From the NCBI RefSeq assembly GCF_003026495.1, contig NZ_PYMA01000002.1:434001-498000 (forward strand): a stretch of DNA of 64,000 bases. The letters run 5' to 3'. This DNA is from Photobacterium sanctipauli (GTDB taxonomy: Bacteria > Pseudomonadota > Gammaproteobacteria > Enterobacterales > Vibrionaceae). Shown here one piece after another: positions 25,733 to 33,585 of this stretch. Positions within the stretch are counted from its first letter, which is position 1. Every line of letters begins with the position of its first letter. The position numbers and the translations under genes are program-made. The notes below the pieces were generated by a model. The model worked only from the letters and a program-made list of their open reading frames with translations. It was not told where the DNA came from and ran no database searches.

Positions 25733-27316
25733 TTATAGAACGCCAATAGTTTCCTCTTGGCCCTTAGCCGAATCCTTGATTTTGCAAGCGCTATCTTCCC
25801 ATCCGGCCTTGAAAGTCTCAAAAGGCATTGGTTTTGCAAAGTAGTAACCTTGGCAGGATTGGATGCCTAAAGAGCGTACTTGTTCCGCTTGCTCTTGGGT
25901 TTCGACTCCTTCGGCAACCAGGTTACAGCGGAGCTTGTGGCCCATCTCGGCAATATTACCCAGAATGGATTGGGTAACGGAGTCGGTTAGTGATGATGCG
26001 ACAAAAGTGCGGTCAATTTTTAAAATATCAAAGCTAAGTGCTCGTAAGGTCGATAGTCCTGCATAGCCGGTACCAAAGTCGTCCAGTGCCCAGCGAATAC
26101 CTAACCCACGTAATGTACGCATACCACTTTGTAGCAAGTCTATATCGGTATTAGAGAAATTTTCGCGTTCGGTAAACTCCATCACCACACCTTGTTTCAA
26201 TACCGGGTAGCGTTGGATCAGGTTGGCAATTGCTCCAACAAAAGCAGGGTTGGCAATCATCGATGCGGTGACATTGATTGAGATATAAAAATTATGGCCA
26301 CAGTATTTGCTCAACTCTTCTTTCTCAAGCGCTGCACGCTCAATAAGCTGAAGTGTAATTTCGTTGATAAGCCCAGAGCGCTCAGCCGTTGGGAGAAACT
26401 GATCAGGGGCGATAACTTGGCTTTTCGGGTGATACCAGCGAACTAACAGTTCAGCCCCCTTCCATTGCCCTGTTGCTGAATCAACGATGGGCTGGTAGTA
26501 GGCATAAAATTCTTTCTTTTCGATACCACGCTGTATCTCTGACAACTGTGAACGCCGCCAGTGTAAAAAGTTGTGTAGTCCTGTGACGGTCAGTATGGCG
26601 AAGCTAATAATGAGAAAGATGGCATAGGGTAGCTTTGTTAGCATGGTCTCTATCAGCAAGGTGTGGGTAAACCCTGTTGTGACGCTAATTGGGTAAATTT
26701 TCGATTGCTGGGTTACCGAAAATAGTTTGTGTCCGGCGGTACTATTGCTTGTTTGGCATAGGGTGGCGTTTAAGTTGTTACGGACACAGGCGAAAAGCTT
26801 TCTTTCCTTGGTTAACTCATTTAACCAAAAGTCCAGATAGTTGGAGTCGATAAGTGCGCGGTACCATCCATGACCTGCTGGCACCATAAAAAAGATACCA
26901 TCAATGCCCCTTCGTTGGCTGGTGGAGCGATAAATCGCGTAATCTTTTTCCATTCCAATTTGGGCAATATGTACATCGGACATTTTAGGCCGCGACGAGG
27001 CTAATTCCCGATCACTACAAACTATTTGGCCATTTTCAATATAGGTGATTTCTTGAAGTGGGCTGTGTTGGAATATGATGGCTTCCAACTCCCGTCGCCC
27101 TTCGGGGCTACATATTTGGTGGTTTTGGTTTACCTGTACCAATTTTCGCTCAATATCTGAGAGTAGGCTCTCCACAGAGCTTAAAAAATCGGTGGCTGAC
27201 TCTTGAGCTTTAAAGCGGGCTGTATTGTGCATAAATCCACCGTATACAACAAAGCCAATGGCTAGCATACTTATAAAAAGGATAATGCTGTGTTTTTTAT
27301 TCATTGAGCCAAACAT
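25733..27316 (-). CDS. c-di-GMP phosphodiesterase with periplasmic CSS-type sensor
   Basis: 527 residues, the same architecture as the gene at 17.1 kb: a membrane span (about 10-28), a periplasmic CSS-like domain with cysteines in HQICSPEGRRELEAII and GQIVCSDREL, a second span (about 225-245), and an EAL domain (about 260-510). The active site looks complete: ELL for EAL, NVTAS, EFTEREN, ALDDFGTGYAG, ILKIDRTFV and VAEGVETQ. It should lower c-di-GMP in response to periplasmic redox or oxidation state. The start may be 27316 or ATG 27304 (MNKKHS). It stands alone downstream of an AT-rich region. Confidence 0.88.
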   Translation of the reverse strand: MFGSMNKKHSIILFISMLAIGFVVYGGFMHNTARFKAQESATDFLSSVESLLSDIERKLVQVNQNHQICSPEGRRELEAIIFQHSPLQEITYIENGQIVCSDRELASSRPKMSDVHIAQIGMEKDYAIYRSTSQRRGIDGIFFMVPAGHGWYRALIDSNYLDFWLNELTKERKLFACVRNNLNATLCQTSNSTAGHKLFSVTQQSKIYPISVTTGFTHTLLIETMLTKLPYAIFLIISFAILTVTGLHNFLHWRRSQLSEIQRGIEKKEFYAYYQPIVDSATGQWKGAELLVRWYHPKSQVIAPDQFLPTAERSGLINEITLQLIERAALEKEELSKYCGHNFYISINVTASMIANPAFVGAIANLIQRYPVLKQGVVMEFTERENFSNTDIDLLQSGMRTLRGLGIRWALDDFGTGYAGLSTLRALSFDILKIDRTFVASSLTDSVTQSILGNIAEMGHKLRCNLVAEGVETQEQAEQVRSLGIQSCQGYYFAKPMPFETFKAGWEDSACKIKDSAKGQEETIGVL

Positions 27317-27631
27317 AAACCGAAAACGTTTTCAGATGATATAACAGTTTCTTGCTACTTTATAGCAAATAACGAGATATAGCGCTTAACTGGCGATAAA
27401 TTGATATTCACTTAATCTGATTAGTTAAATTGATATTCATTGAATACAAATATAGATAAGGAAAATAATATTGGTCTATGTATATTATATTCATGTGTCA
27501 ATGATTGTGCATTTAGGCTGAACTTTCACCTGTGCCAGTATAAATGCATATGTAATCTGAATAGTTGGCGATGTATATTACGATTTCTTGAGTATATAAT
27601 TATCAAGAGATTTTGGTTGAAAGGATAAATT
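27317..27631. other. AT-rich divergent promoter region with a direct repeat
   Basis: No gene is supported. AAATTGATATTCA occurs twice in the same orientation at 27398-27410 and 27427-27439, 29 bases apart, between the EAL gene and the nucleotidyltransferase-polB-cobT operon. The region is a plausible site for a regulator of either promoter. Confidence 0.45.
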
Positions 27632-28405
27632 GTGGTCCGTGCTTTACCTGTGCTAGATAGTCAGACGCCTTTGCAGTCTCAGTGCCACCCCGTTGTTGTC
27701 GAGGCTGTAACACAGCTATCATCCAGTTTTGGTGAAACTTTACACAGTGTGTACCTTTCAGGCAGTGTCGCCCGAAGAACGGCAGTGCTGGGTCAGTCTG
27801 ACTTGAATTTAACCCTGGTGCTCAATCGTGATTTAACACCGGCTCAACAGGCTTTTTTAAGCTCAATCCAGCATCACTTTTCCAAGCAGCAAAAAGTACT
27901 GACAACATTATCCCTGCGTATAGTCTGCTTAGATGAAGTTTTGTCATTAGATGCTATTTTCACTTGGGGCTTTTGGTTAAAGCATTGCTGCTTTTGTCTT
28001 TATGGCGATGATTTAGCTAGTCGATTTGGTAGCTTCGAGCCAAGTTGGGATATCGCAAAATCACTGAATGGTGATATTGCCAAGCAGCTGGCAGAAACGC
28101 GTCAAAAAATCATGGCGACCAAAGTATTGGCCAATTACCTTGAGTATTGCCAGCATATCGCCAAGAAGATGATTTGGAGCTGCTATTCACTGGTACTTCA
28201 TCGAGAACAGGTGTTGGTGCTTTCCCTCGAAGAAGCGGCAACGACATTTTTGAAATACTACCCGGAAAAAGAAACCGAAATAGAACGCTTGTTTATTTTG
28301 GCTTCAAGGCAGCAAGTGCCTAAAAAAGCATCACTGTATATGGTCAACGAGTTTGGCGGGTGGATTGTTGCAGAATTTGATAAAATTGAACGCAAGATAG
28401 GTTAA
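27632..28405 (+). CDS. Nucleotidyltransferase-fold protein with altered metal motif
   Basis: 257 residues from GTG 27632, preceded by AAGGA at good spacing. The sequence YLSGSVARRTAVLGQSDLNL (about residues 40-59) is the pol-beta-type nucleotidyltransferase signature GS-x-x-x-R followed by DxD, but the second aspartate is replaced by asparagine (SDLN). A helical C-terminal half (KKMIWSCYSLVLHREQ, EAATTFLKYYP) resembles that of aminoglycoside-nucleotidyltransferase-like proteins. With the changed ligand it may be inactive or a regulatory relative. It is followed 52 bases later by polB, so probably co-transcribed. Function unknown. Confidence 0.65.
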   Translation: MVRALPVLDSQTPLQSQCHPVVVEAVTQLSSSFGETLHSVYLSGSVARRTAVLGQSDLNLTLVLNRDLTPAQQAFLSSIQHHFSKQQKVLTTLSLRIVCLDEVLSLDAIFTWGFWLKHCCFCLYGDDLASRFGSFEPSWDIAKSLNGDIAKQLAETRQKIMATKVLANYLEYCQHIAKKMIWSCYSLVLHREQVLVLSLEEAATTFLKYYPEKETEIERLFILASRQQVPKKASLYMVNEFGGWIVAEFDKIERKIG

Positions 28406-28457
28406 TCATTATTGTGCAGGCTGCCATTGCTAGGGCCGGCATAAAAAAGAGGCGTTT

Positions 28458-30839
28458 TTGCAAACTCAATCTACGGGCTTTGTGCTTACCCGACAAAGCC
28501 GAGACAGTCGTAATGGCACAGAAATCATACTTTGGCTTAAAACCGAACAAGGTCCTGCCCGACTGGTCGTGCAAGGTGATAAGCCTGTGTGCTTTATTCG
28601 CGAGCAAGACCTAGCACAAGCAAAGCAACAATTGCACAAGGCTGGGTTGAATGTTAGCTATAAGCCATTAGCGCTAAAAAACTTCCAACACCAAGCGATG
28701 GTGGCGTGCTATTCCTCTTCAATCAGGGATAGCTTGCAGCTACCGCAAACATTAGCCAATGCGGGTATCGAAGCGTTTGAGTCAGATATTCGTTTGGCTG
28801 ATCGTTATTTGATGGAGCGCTTTATACAGGGAGGCATCGCTTTTAGCGGGGTACCTCAGCAGCGAGCAGGGTATATTGAATATTCACAGGTGAAAGCCAA
28901 GGCTGCAGATTATAAGCCGGCGTTAACAACTGTTTCCTTAGATATCGAATGTTCGGAAAAAGGCGTGCTTTACTCGGTGGGTCTCCACAGTGAAGCTGAC
29001 AGCCGGGTGATCATGGTGGGGCAACCCCACAATGAGGAAGACGCATCTTGTGGGTGGATTGAGTGGGTAGAAGATGAGAAAACCCTCCTGCTTGCGCTAG
29101 AACGGTGGTTTATCCAGTTCGATCCCGACATCATCATAGGTTGGAATGTCATTGATTTTGACTTTCGCCTGCTACTTAAACGTGCTGAATGGAATGCGAT
29201 TAGTTTACGTATTGGCCGTGGCAAGCAAACACCGCATTGGCGTAAATCTACCCAAAATCCCAACCAAGGTTTTATTACTATTCCCGGCCGAGTGGTGCTT
29301 GATGGTATCGATACTTTAAAAACAGCCACCTATCATTTCCGTTCTTGGTCATTGGAGTCGGTATCTCGAGAACTACTAGGTGAAGGTAAAGACATTCACA
29401 ATGTTCATGACCGCATGGCTGAAATCAACCATATGTTCCGCCATGACAAGATGTCTCTGGCGAAATACAACTTGCAAGACTGTAAGTTGGTTACCCGTAT
29501 ATTCGATCATACCCATTTGTTGGATTTTGCCATTGAACGTACCTGCTTAACCGGTGTTGAGATAGATAGGGTAGGCGGTTCGGTGGCGGCCTTTACTAAC
29601 TTGTATCTGCCACAGTTACACCGGGCAGGCTATGTTGCGCCAAGCCTAGATAGTGAAAATTGGATAGCGAGCCCCGGCGGTTACGTTATGGACTCGAAAC
29701 CGGGTTTATACCAGTCGGTTTTGGTGCTGGATTTTAAATCACTGTACCCGTCAATCATTCGGACCTTCAGAATTGATCCCCTTGGTTTGGTTGAAGGCTT
29801 GTTATTGGAAGAAGGGAAAGGGGCTGAACAAGCCATAGCTGGCTTTCGAGGTGGTCGTTTTCATCGTGAAAAACACTTCTTACCAAATATGATTGAAAAC
29901 CTGTGGGCGGCACGGGATCAGGCGAAGAAAGAGGGGGAAAAGGCGTTTTCACAAGCTATTAAAATCATCATGAACTCTTTCTATGGCGTGCTTGGTTCGT
30001 CGGGGTGCCGTTTCTTTGACCATCGCCTTGCATCTTCTATCACCATGCGCGGGCATGAGATCATGAAGACGACCCGTGAGCTAATCGAAGCCAAAGGCTA
30101 TGAAGTGATCTATGGCGATACCGACTCGACTTTTGTTTCCCTCAAGACCAGCCACAGTGCCGAGAAAGCCGATGAAATTGGCCAAATGCTGGTGGCTCAC
30201 ATTAACCAGTGGTGGGCGGAGCACCTGCAGGCAGAATACAGTATTACGTCTGCCTTAGAGCTTGAGTATGAAACCCATTACCACAAGTTTCTGATGCCGA
30301 CGATCCGCGGTCAGGAAACGGGTAGCAAGAAGCGCTATGCTGGTTTGGTTAAGCAAGGCGATGAAGAATCTATTGTCTACAAGGGCCTAGAAACGGTGCG
30401 TACCGACTGGACCAATTTGGCTCAGGAGTTTCAGCAAGAGCTTTACCATCGGGTTTTCCATGATGAGGGGGTAGAGGAGTATGTGCGCGATTATGCTGAG
30501 CAAACTCGTTCTGGCACCTACGATGATAAATTAGTTTACCGCAAGCGGTTACGCCGTAACTTGTCGGAGTACCAGAAGAATGTGCCACCGCATGTGCGTG
30601 CTGCCCGTATGGCGGATGAAGTGAACAAGAAGCTAGGTCGTCCTTTGCAATACCAAAACGGCGGCTGGATTGAATATGTGATAACCATTAATGGTCCTGA
30701 GCCCGTTGAGGCGCAGCAAAGCCCGATCGATTACGACCATTATGTCGATAAACAATTAAGACCGGTTGCGGACGGCATATTGCCGTTTATCGGTAAGTAT
30801 TTTGATGATATCACCGCACCGCAACTTGGTTTGTTTTAA
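28458..30839 (+). CDS. polB: DNA polymerase II (family B)
   Basis: 793 residues, close to E. coli Pol II. The start is TTG 28458, with AGAGG 5 bases upstream. The 3'-5' proofreading domain has Exo I SLDIECSEKG (Asp162, Glu164), Exo II IDFDFRLL and Exo III YNLQDCKLV. The polymerase domain has DFKSLYPSIIRTF (about 424), KIIMNSFYGVLG (about 500) and the catalytic YGDTDSTF (about 551). It acts in replication restart and translesion synthesis and is SOS-induced in E. coli. I did not find a clear LexA box in front of the operon. cobT follows 18 bases later. Confidence 0.96.
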   Translation: MQTQSTGFVLTRQSRDSRNGTEIILWLKTEQGPARLVVQGDKPVCFIREQDLAQAKQQLHKAGLNVSYKPLALKNFQHQAMVACYSSSIRDSLQLPQTLANAGIEAFESDIRLADRYLMERFIQGGIAFSGVPQQRAGYIEYSQVKAKAADYKPALTTVSLDIECSEKGVLYSVGLHSEADSRVIMVGQPHNEEDASCGWIEWVEDEKTLLLALERWFIQFDPDIIIGWNVIDFDFRLLLKRAEWNAISLRIGRGKQTPHWRKSTQNPNQGFITIPGRVVLDGIDTLKTATYHFRSWSLESVSRELLGEGKDIHNVHDRMAEINHMFRHDKMSLAKYNLQDCKLVTRIFDHTHLLDFAIERTCLTGVEIDRVGGSVAAFTNLYLPQLHRAGYVAPSLDSENWIASPGGYVMDSKPGLYQSVLVLDFKSLYPSIIRTFRIDPLGLVEGLLLEEGKGAEQAIAGFRGGRFHREKHFLPNMIENLWAARDQAKKEGEKAFSQAIKIIMNSFYGVLGSSGCRFFDHRLASSITMRGHEIMKTTRELIEAKGYEVIYGDTDSTFVSLKTSHSAEKADEIGQMLVAHINQWWAEHLQAEYSITSALELEYETHYHKFLMPTIRGQETGSKKRYAGLVKQGDEESIVYKGLETVRTDWTNLAQEFQQELYHRVFHDEGVEEYVRDYAEQTRSGTYDDKLVYRKRLRRNLSEYQKNVPPHVRAARMADEVNKKLGRPLQYQNGGWIEYVITINGPEPVEAQQSPIDYDHYVDKQLRPVADGILPFIGKYFDDITAPQLGLF

Positions 30840-30857
30840 AGTAACAAGGAAGAATCA

Positions 30858-31886
30858 ATGCTTGAACAGCAACACAGCGAAGAAATTCAGCAACGGATCG
30901 ATCAGAAAACCAAGCCAGTTGGTGCACTTGGTCAGCTAGAAGCGGTTGCTCATCAAATGGCCTTGATCCAAAGCCAAGGCCAGCCAGCCGCTGTTACCGA
31001 CATCAGGATTGAAAAGCCAACGGTGCTTGTCTTCGCTGGTGATCATGGCATTGCCAATGAAGGTGTGAGCATTGCGCCAAGCGCGGTAACCCAACAAATG
31101 GTATTGAATTTTCTGGCTGGTGGTGCCGCTATCAATTGCTTCTGTCGAGCTAATGACGTGGCAATTAAGGTTGTGGATTGTGGTATTTTGGTGCCGGTTG
31201 AAGATGAACATGAACGCTTGGTAAAACAGCGTTTAGGGGAGCAAACAGCTAACTTTGCGGCTGAACCGGCCATGTCAGAGGAGCAAGTTACCCAAGGCTT
31301 GGAATATGGTCAGCAAGTTGTCCAACAGGTTATTGACGGTGGTTGTAACCTTGTCATGTTTGGTGAAATGGGTATCGGCAACACCAGTAGTGCTTCGGCA
31401 TTATTGGCGGCAATCTCTCATGAGCCTGCTGAGCGCTGTGTCGGGCTAGGTACCGGAATTTCCGGTGAGCAACTCAACAGGAAGGTTCAGCTGGTAGCCC
31501 AGGGGGTGGCGAGATGCAACACGCAGGCTCCAAGCCAGCTGTTAGCCGAGCTTGGTGGTTATGAAATTGTTCAAATGGTGGGTGGATTTTTAGCGGCTGC
31601 GAAGAACCGAGTTCCCGTTTTGGTTGATGGTTTCATCGTTACTGTCGCGGCGTTAGTCGCTGTTAAGCTCGATCCCCGTTGTCGTGATTACATGATCTTT
31701 GCCCATCAATCCCATGAGTCTGGCCATAAGCTTGCACTTGAGCTGCTAGAGGCAGAGGCATTGTTAGATCTGTCGCTAAGGTTAGGCGAGGGGACTGGTG
31801 CGGTATTGGCGGTACCCATGCTAAGGGCTGCCGCTGAGTTTTATAATCATATGGCGAGCTTTGCTGAGGCCGGTGTCACGGTTTAA
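30858..31886 (+). CDS. cobT: CobT, nicotinate-nucleotide:dimethylbenzimidazole phosphoribosyltransferase
   Basis: 342 residues, the normal length. CobT transfers phosphoribosyl from nicotinate mononucleotide to dimethylbenzimidazole to make alpha-ribazole phosphate for the lower loop of cobalamin. Recognisable motifs are [13 protein letters not shown] (about 58-70), [14 protein letters not shown] (about 169-182), [16 protein letters not shown] and the catalytic glutamate in RLGEGTGA near residue 311. AAGGAAG precedes the start. It is placed directly behind polB, not with cobS/cobU as in the Salmonella cob locus. It ends in a terminator. Confidence 0.96.
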   Translation: MLEQQHSEEIQQRIDQKTKPVGALGQLEAVAHQMALIQSQGQPAAVTDIRIEKPTVLVFAGDHGIANEGVSIAPSAVTQQMVLNFLAGGAAINCFCRANDVAIKVVDCGILVPVEDEHERLVKQRLGEQTANFAAEPAMSEEQVTQGLEYGQQVVQQVIDGGCNLVMFGEMGIGNTSSASALLAAISHEPAERCVGLGTGISGEQLNRKVQLVAQGVARCNTQAPSQLLAELGGYEIVQMVGGFLAAAKNRVPVLVDGFIVTVAALVAVKLDPRCRDYMIFAHQSHESGHKLALELLEAEALLDLSLRLGEGTGAVLAVPMLRAAAEFYNHMASFAEAGVTV

Positions 31887-31926
31887 AGGTTATTCACTAG
31901 CAATCATTCATAAACAAGACATAAAC

Positions 31927-31953
31927 AAAAACCCGCATAATGCGGGTTTTTTA
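31927..31953 (+). terminator. Terminator after cobT
   Basis: AAAACCCGCA pairs with TGCGGGTTTT over a 3-4 nt loop and continues into TTTT. It is also usable from the opposite strand by the convergent small gene. Confidence 0.9.
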
Positions 31954-31972
31954 GGTTCATATTTTGGTGAGT

Positions 31973-32284
31973 TTAGCTGAAGTACTCAACGTCACTCACA
32001 GATGACTTGGATGCATGAATAGGATCAAACTTGATTGCACCACGGTTTGGCGTACAAATCTTATAAACATCGCCACAATCGAAGATAGCGAGCACTGTTT
32101 CATCAGTACGGAAAACAGCCGGTAGTGGCTGGCCAATTTCACAGGCACAGTCTTGGCCTTCGTGTTGCCATTTTAGCTTAAATACACGTTGTGCTTGAGA
32201 TGGCGCATCAACATGATTTGCAATTGAAGTGAATACTGCTTCAGCCTGACTAGGGCTTGATGCCGATGGTACAAAGAAATCCAT
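31973..32284 (-). CDS. Small cysteine-containing protein of unknown function
   Basis: 103 residues, soluble, no signal peptide. It starts MDFFVPSASSPSQAEAVF and has four cysteines, two in a CxC (QDCACEIG) and the others in FDCGDVYKICTPNRG. The second half looks like a compact beta-sheet domain (FKLKWQHEGQ, PAVFRTDETVLAIFDCG). I believe similar proteins are common in Vibrionaceae, but I know no function. A metal site is possible from the four cysteines. It is monocistronic and convergent with cobT. Confidence 0.65.
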   Translation of the reverse strand: MDFFVPSASSPSQAEAVFTSIANHVDAPSQAQRVFKLKWQHEGQDCACEIGQPLPAVFRTDETVLAIFDCGDVYKICTPNRGAIKFDPIHASKSSVSDVEYFS

Positions 32285-32485
32285 GGTTCCCTCCAGATAA
32301 TACAGCAGCGATATTGCCTACTGTGTCAATTCTAGTTATCTCTCCTGATAACCTTTTAAACACTACCAGAATTAATGTTGGTGTTGCAAGCCAGTTGAAT
32401 GGATATGCTTGTTTTTCGATTTAGATCCGCTAGATCTTCAAAACAATGCTTTGGCTACAAGCTTATAAATTCTTACTGACCCTAC
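32285..32485. other. Divergent promoter region, no gene
   Basis: AT-rich, no open frame of interest. GTTATC and GATAAC form a 6-bp hairpin at about 32335-32352 in the leader of the minus-strand small protein. The dispersed repeat at 32486 follows. Confidence 0.4.
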
Positions 32486-32508
32486 ACCTTGAAGTAGCTT
32501 GGGTATAT
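32486..32508 (+). repeat. Dispersed 23-bp repeat, copy 2
   Basis: ACACCTTGAAGTAGCTTGGG then TAT, matching the copies at 23293, 43867 and 45442. It is about 80 bases before the DUF1289 gene and in the same orientation as the other copies. Confidence 0.65.
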
Positions 32509-32587
32509 TGATTATTTTAGCGTAAGTAGTTTGCTGTAAATCTGATAAACGATTATTGTTAAAAGAAATATAGCAAGGGGAGGCAGT

Positions 32588-32839
32588 ATGGAACAATTAG
32601 ACTTCTTTACCATACCTAGCCCTTGTGTTGGTGTTTGCCAGGTAAATAACCGGGGTTATTGCAAAGGTTGCTTCCGAAGCCGCGAGGAGCGCTTTCATTG
32701 GCAGAACCTGACCAATGAACAGAAGCGCAACGTTATCCGGCTTTGCAAACAGCGCTACCAGCGGATCCTCCGGGCTAAAAATCAACAAGCCCAAGCTGAA
32801 GGTAAGTCGCAAGACTCAGGTCAACAAGAGCTGTTCTAG
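32588..32839 (+). CDS. DUF1289 small cysteine-motif protein
   Basis: 83 residues. The N-terminus carries the DUF1289 signature SPCVGVCQVNNRGYCKGCFRS (four cysteines, CxxxC...CxxC), followed by REERFHWQNLTNEQKR and a basic helix, then a low-complexity glutamine-rich tail. The cysteines probably bind a metal, likely an iron-sulphur cluster or zinc; this is inferred from spacing. E. coli YdhL belongs to the same family. The start is supported by GGGGAGG just upstream. A bidirectional terminator separates it from the convergent rplY. Confidence 0.85.
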   Translation: MEQLDFFTIPSPCVGVCQVNNRGYCKGCFRSREERFHWQNLTNEQKRNVIRLCKQRYQRILRAKNQQAQAEGKSQDSGQQELF

Positions 32840-32875
32840 CTCAAATAAACCCTTTCAAGCGTTGAATTTCAGGCA

Positions 32876-32904
32876 CAAAAAAAGCACCCGAAGGTGCTTT
32901 TTTT
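32876..32904. terminator. Bidirectional terminator between DUF1289 gene and rplY
   Basis: AAAAAAAGCACC pairs with GGTGCTTTTTTT over a CGAA loop between convergent genes. Confidence 0.92.
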
Positions 32905-32927
32905 CATTGAGTATGAATCAAATGCGA

Positions 32928-33206
32928 TTAAACGCGTTTGAAGTCCATGTGCTCAACTTTTGGCTTGTACGCGTGACGCTGGATGTCTTGTGGCTTAACA
33001 GCAACTTCCTGACCGTCGATCACTAGAACGATACCTTCGTAGAACTCAGGCTTGTCCATCTGGTTGATCACGTCATCGTGGTTTAGCTCGATAGATACTG
33101 GAGCTGCTTCACCACCGTAAACGATTGCTGGGAATTTACCTGCGTGACGTAGGCGGCGGCTCGCACCTTTACCTAGGTCAGTACGTACTACTGCTTCAAA
33201 TTTCAT
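32928..33206 (-). CDS. rplY: Ribosomal protein L25
   Basis: 92 residues from ATG 33206 ([20 protein letters not shown]), the short single-domain L25 of gammaproteobacteria. It binds loop E of 5S rRNA in the large subunit; E. coli rplY is known to be under autogenous control. The basic [16 protein letters not shown] segment and the C-terminal [14 protein letters not shown] are typical. A perfect 10-bp hairpin stands 24 bases before the start (listed separately). In E. coli radD lies directly upstream on the same strand; here two TonB receptor genes on the opposite strand lie between them. Confidence 0.95.
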   Translation of the reverse strand: MKFEAVVRTDLGKGASRRLRHAGKFPAIVYGGEAAPVSIELNHDDVINQMDKPEFYEGIVLVIDGQEVAVKPQDIQRHAYKPKVEHMDFKRV

Positions 33207-33230
33207 ATTAAATACTCTTTCAATTAAATT

Positions 33231-33257
33231 CATTGAGTAATGCGACCTTACTCAATG
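33231..33257 (-). promoter_or_regulatory. Hairpin in the rplY leader
   Basis: CATTGAGTAA and TTACTCAATG form a perfect 10-bp stem with a 7-nt loop, ending about 24 bases before the L25 start codon. It is well placed for translational control. No T-tract follows, so it is not a simple terminator. Confidence 0.55.
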
Positions 33258-33505
33258 TCGTAAAAACGAGCGCGGATATTAGCAGTGATCAGTGCTATCA
33301 GCAAGCTTTAAACGAATTAAATTTAGCTAACTTGCTATTTTTTAAACATTCCAACTTCAGAATTTACTCTAGGGGCCGATTGCCCTTAAAGCCCGTCTAG
33401 TTAGCAGCCAAAGGTGGCTTTTCCCCTTTGATACTGGCTGTACATTTTAGCATCACAAATAGTGCAATGGTTAATCAATGGTAAAAAATCGATCGAAATC
33501 ACACT
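33258..33505. other. Divergent promoter region of rplY and the first TonB receptor
   Basis: No gene is supported. The stretch must carry the rplY promoter on the minus strand and leads into the Fur box at 33506. AGCC-AAAGGTGGCT (about 33407-33421) is a small inverted repeat. Confidence 0.4.
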
Positions 33506-33524
33506 GATAATGATAGTAATTATC
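33506..33524. promoter_or_regulatory. Fur box of the first TonB receptor
   Basis: GATAATGATAGTAATTATC matches the 19-bp Fur consensus GATAATGATAATCATTATC at 17 of 19 positions. It lies 62 bases before the receptor start, so iron-repressed expression is expected. The identical 19-mer precedes the second receptor. Confidence 0.88.
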
Positions 33525-33585
33525 GTTTGTATTTGTAATAATCCGGGAAACAATTAGTTGATAACAATATTTTTAAGCAGGGATT

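Noticed and set aside
27440..27628. 62-codon open frame before the nucleotidyltransferase gene
   Set aside because: Very AT-rich with an implausible composition and no ribosome binding site. It lies in a promoter region.
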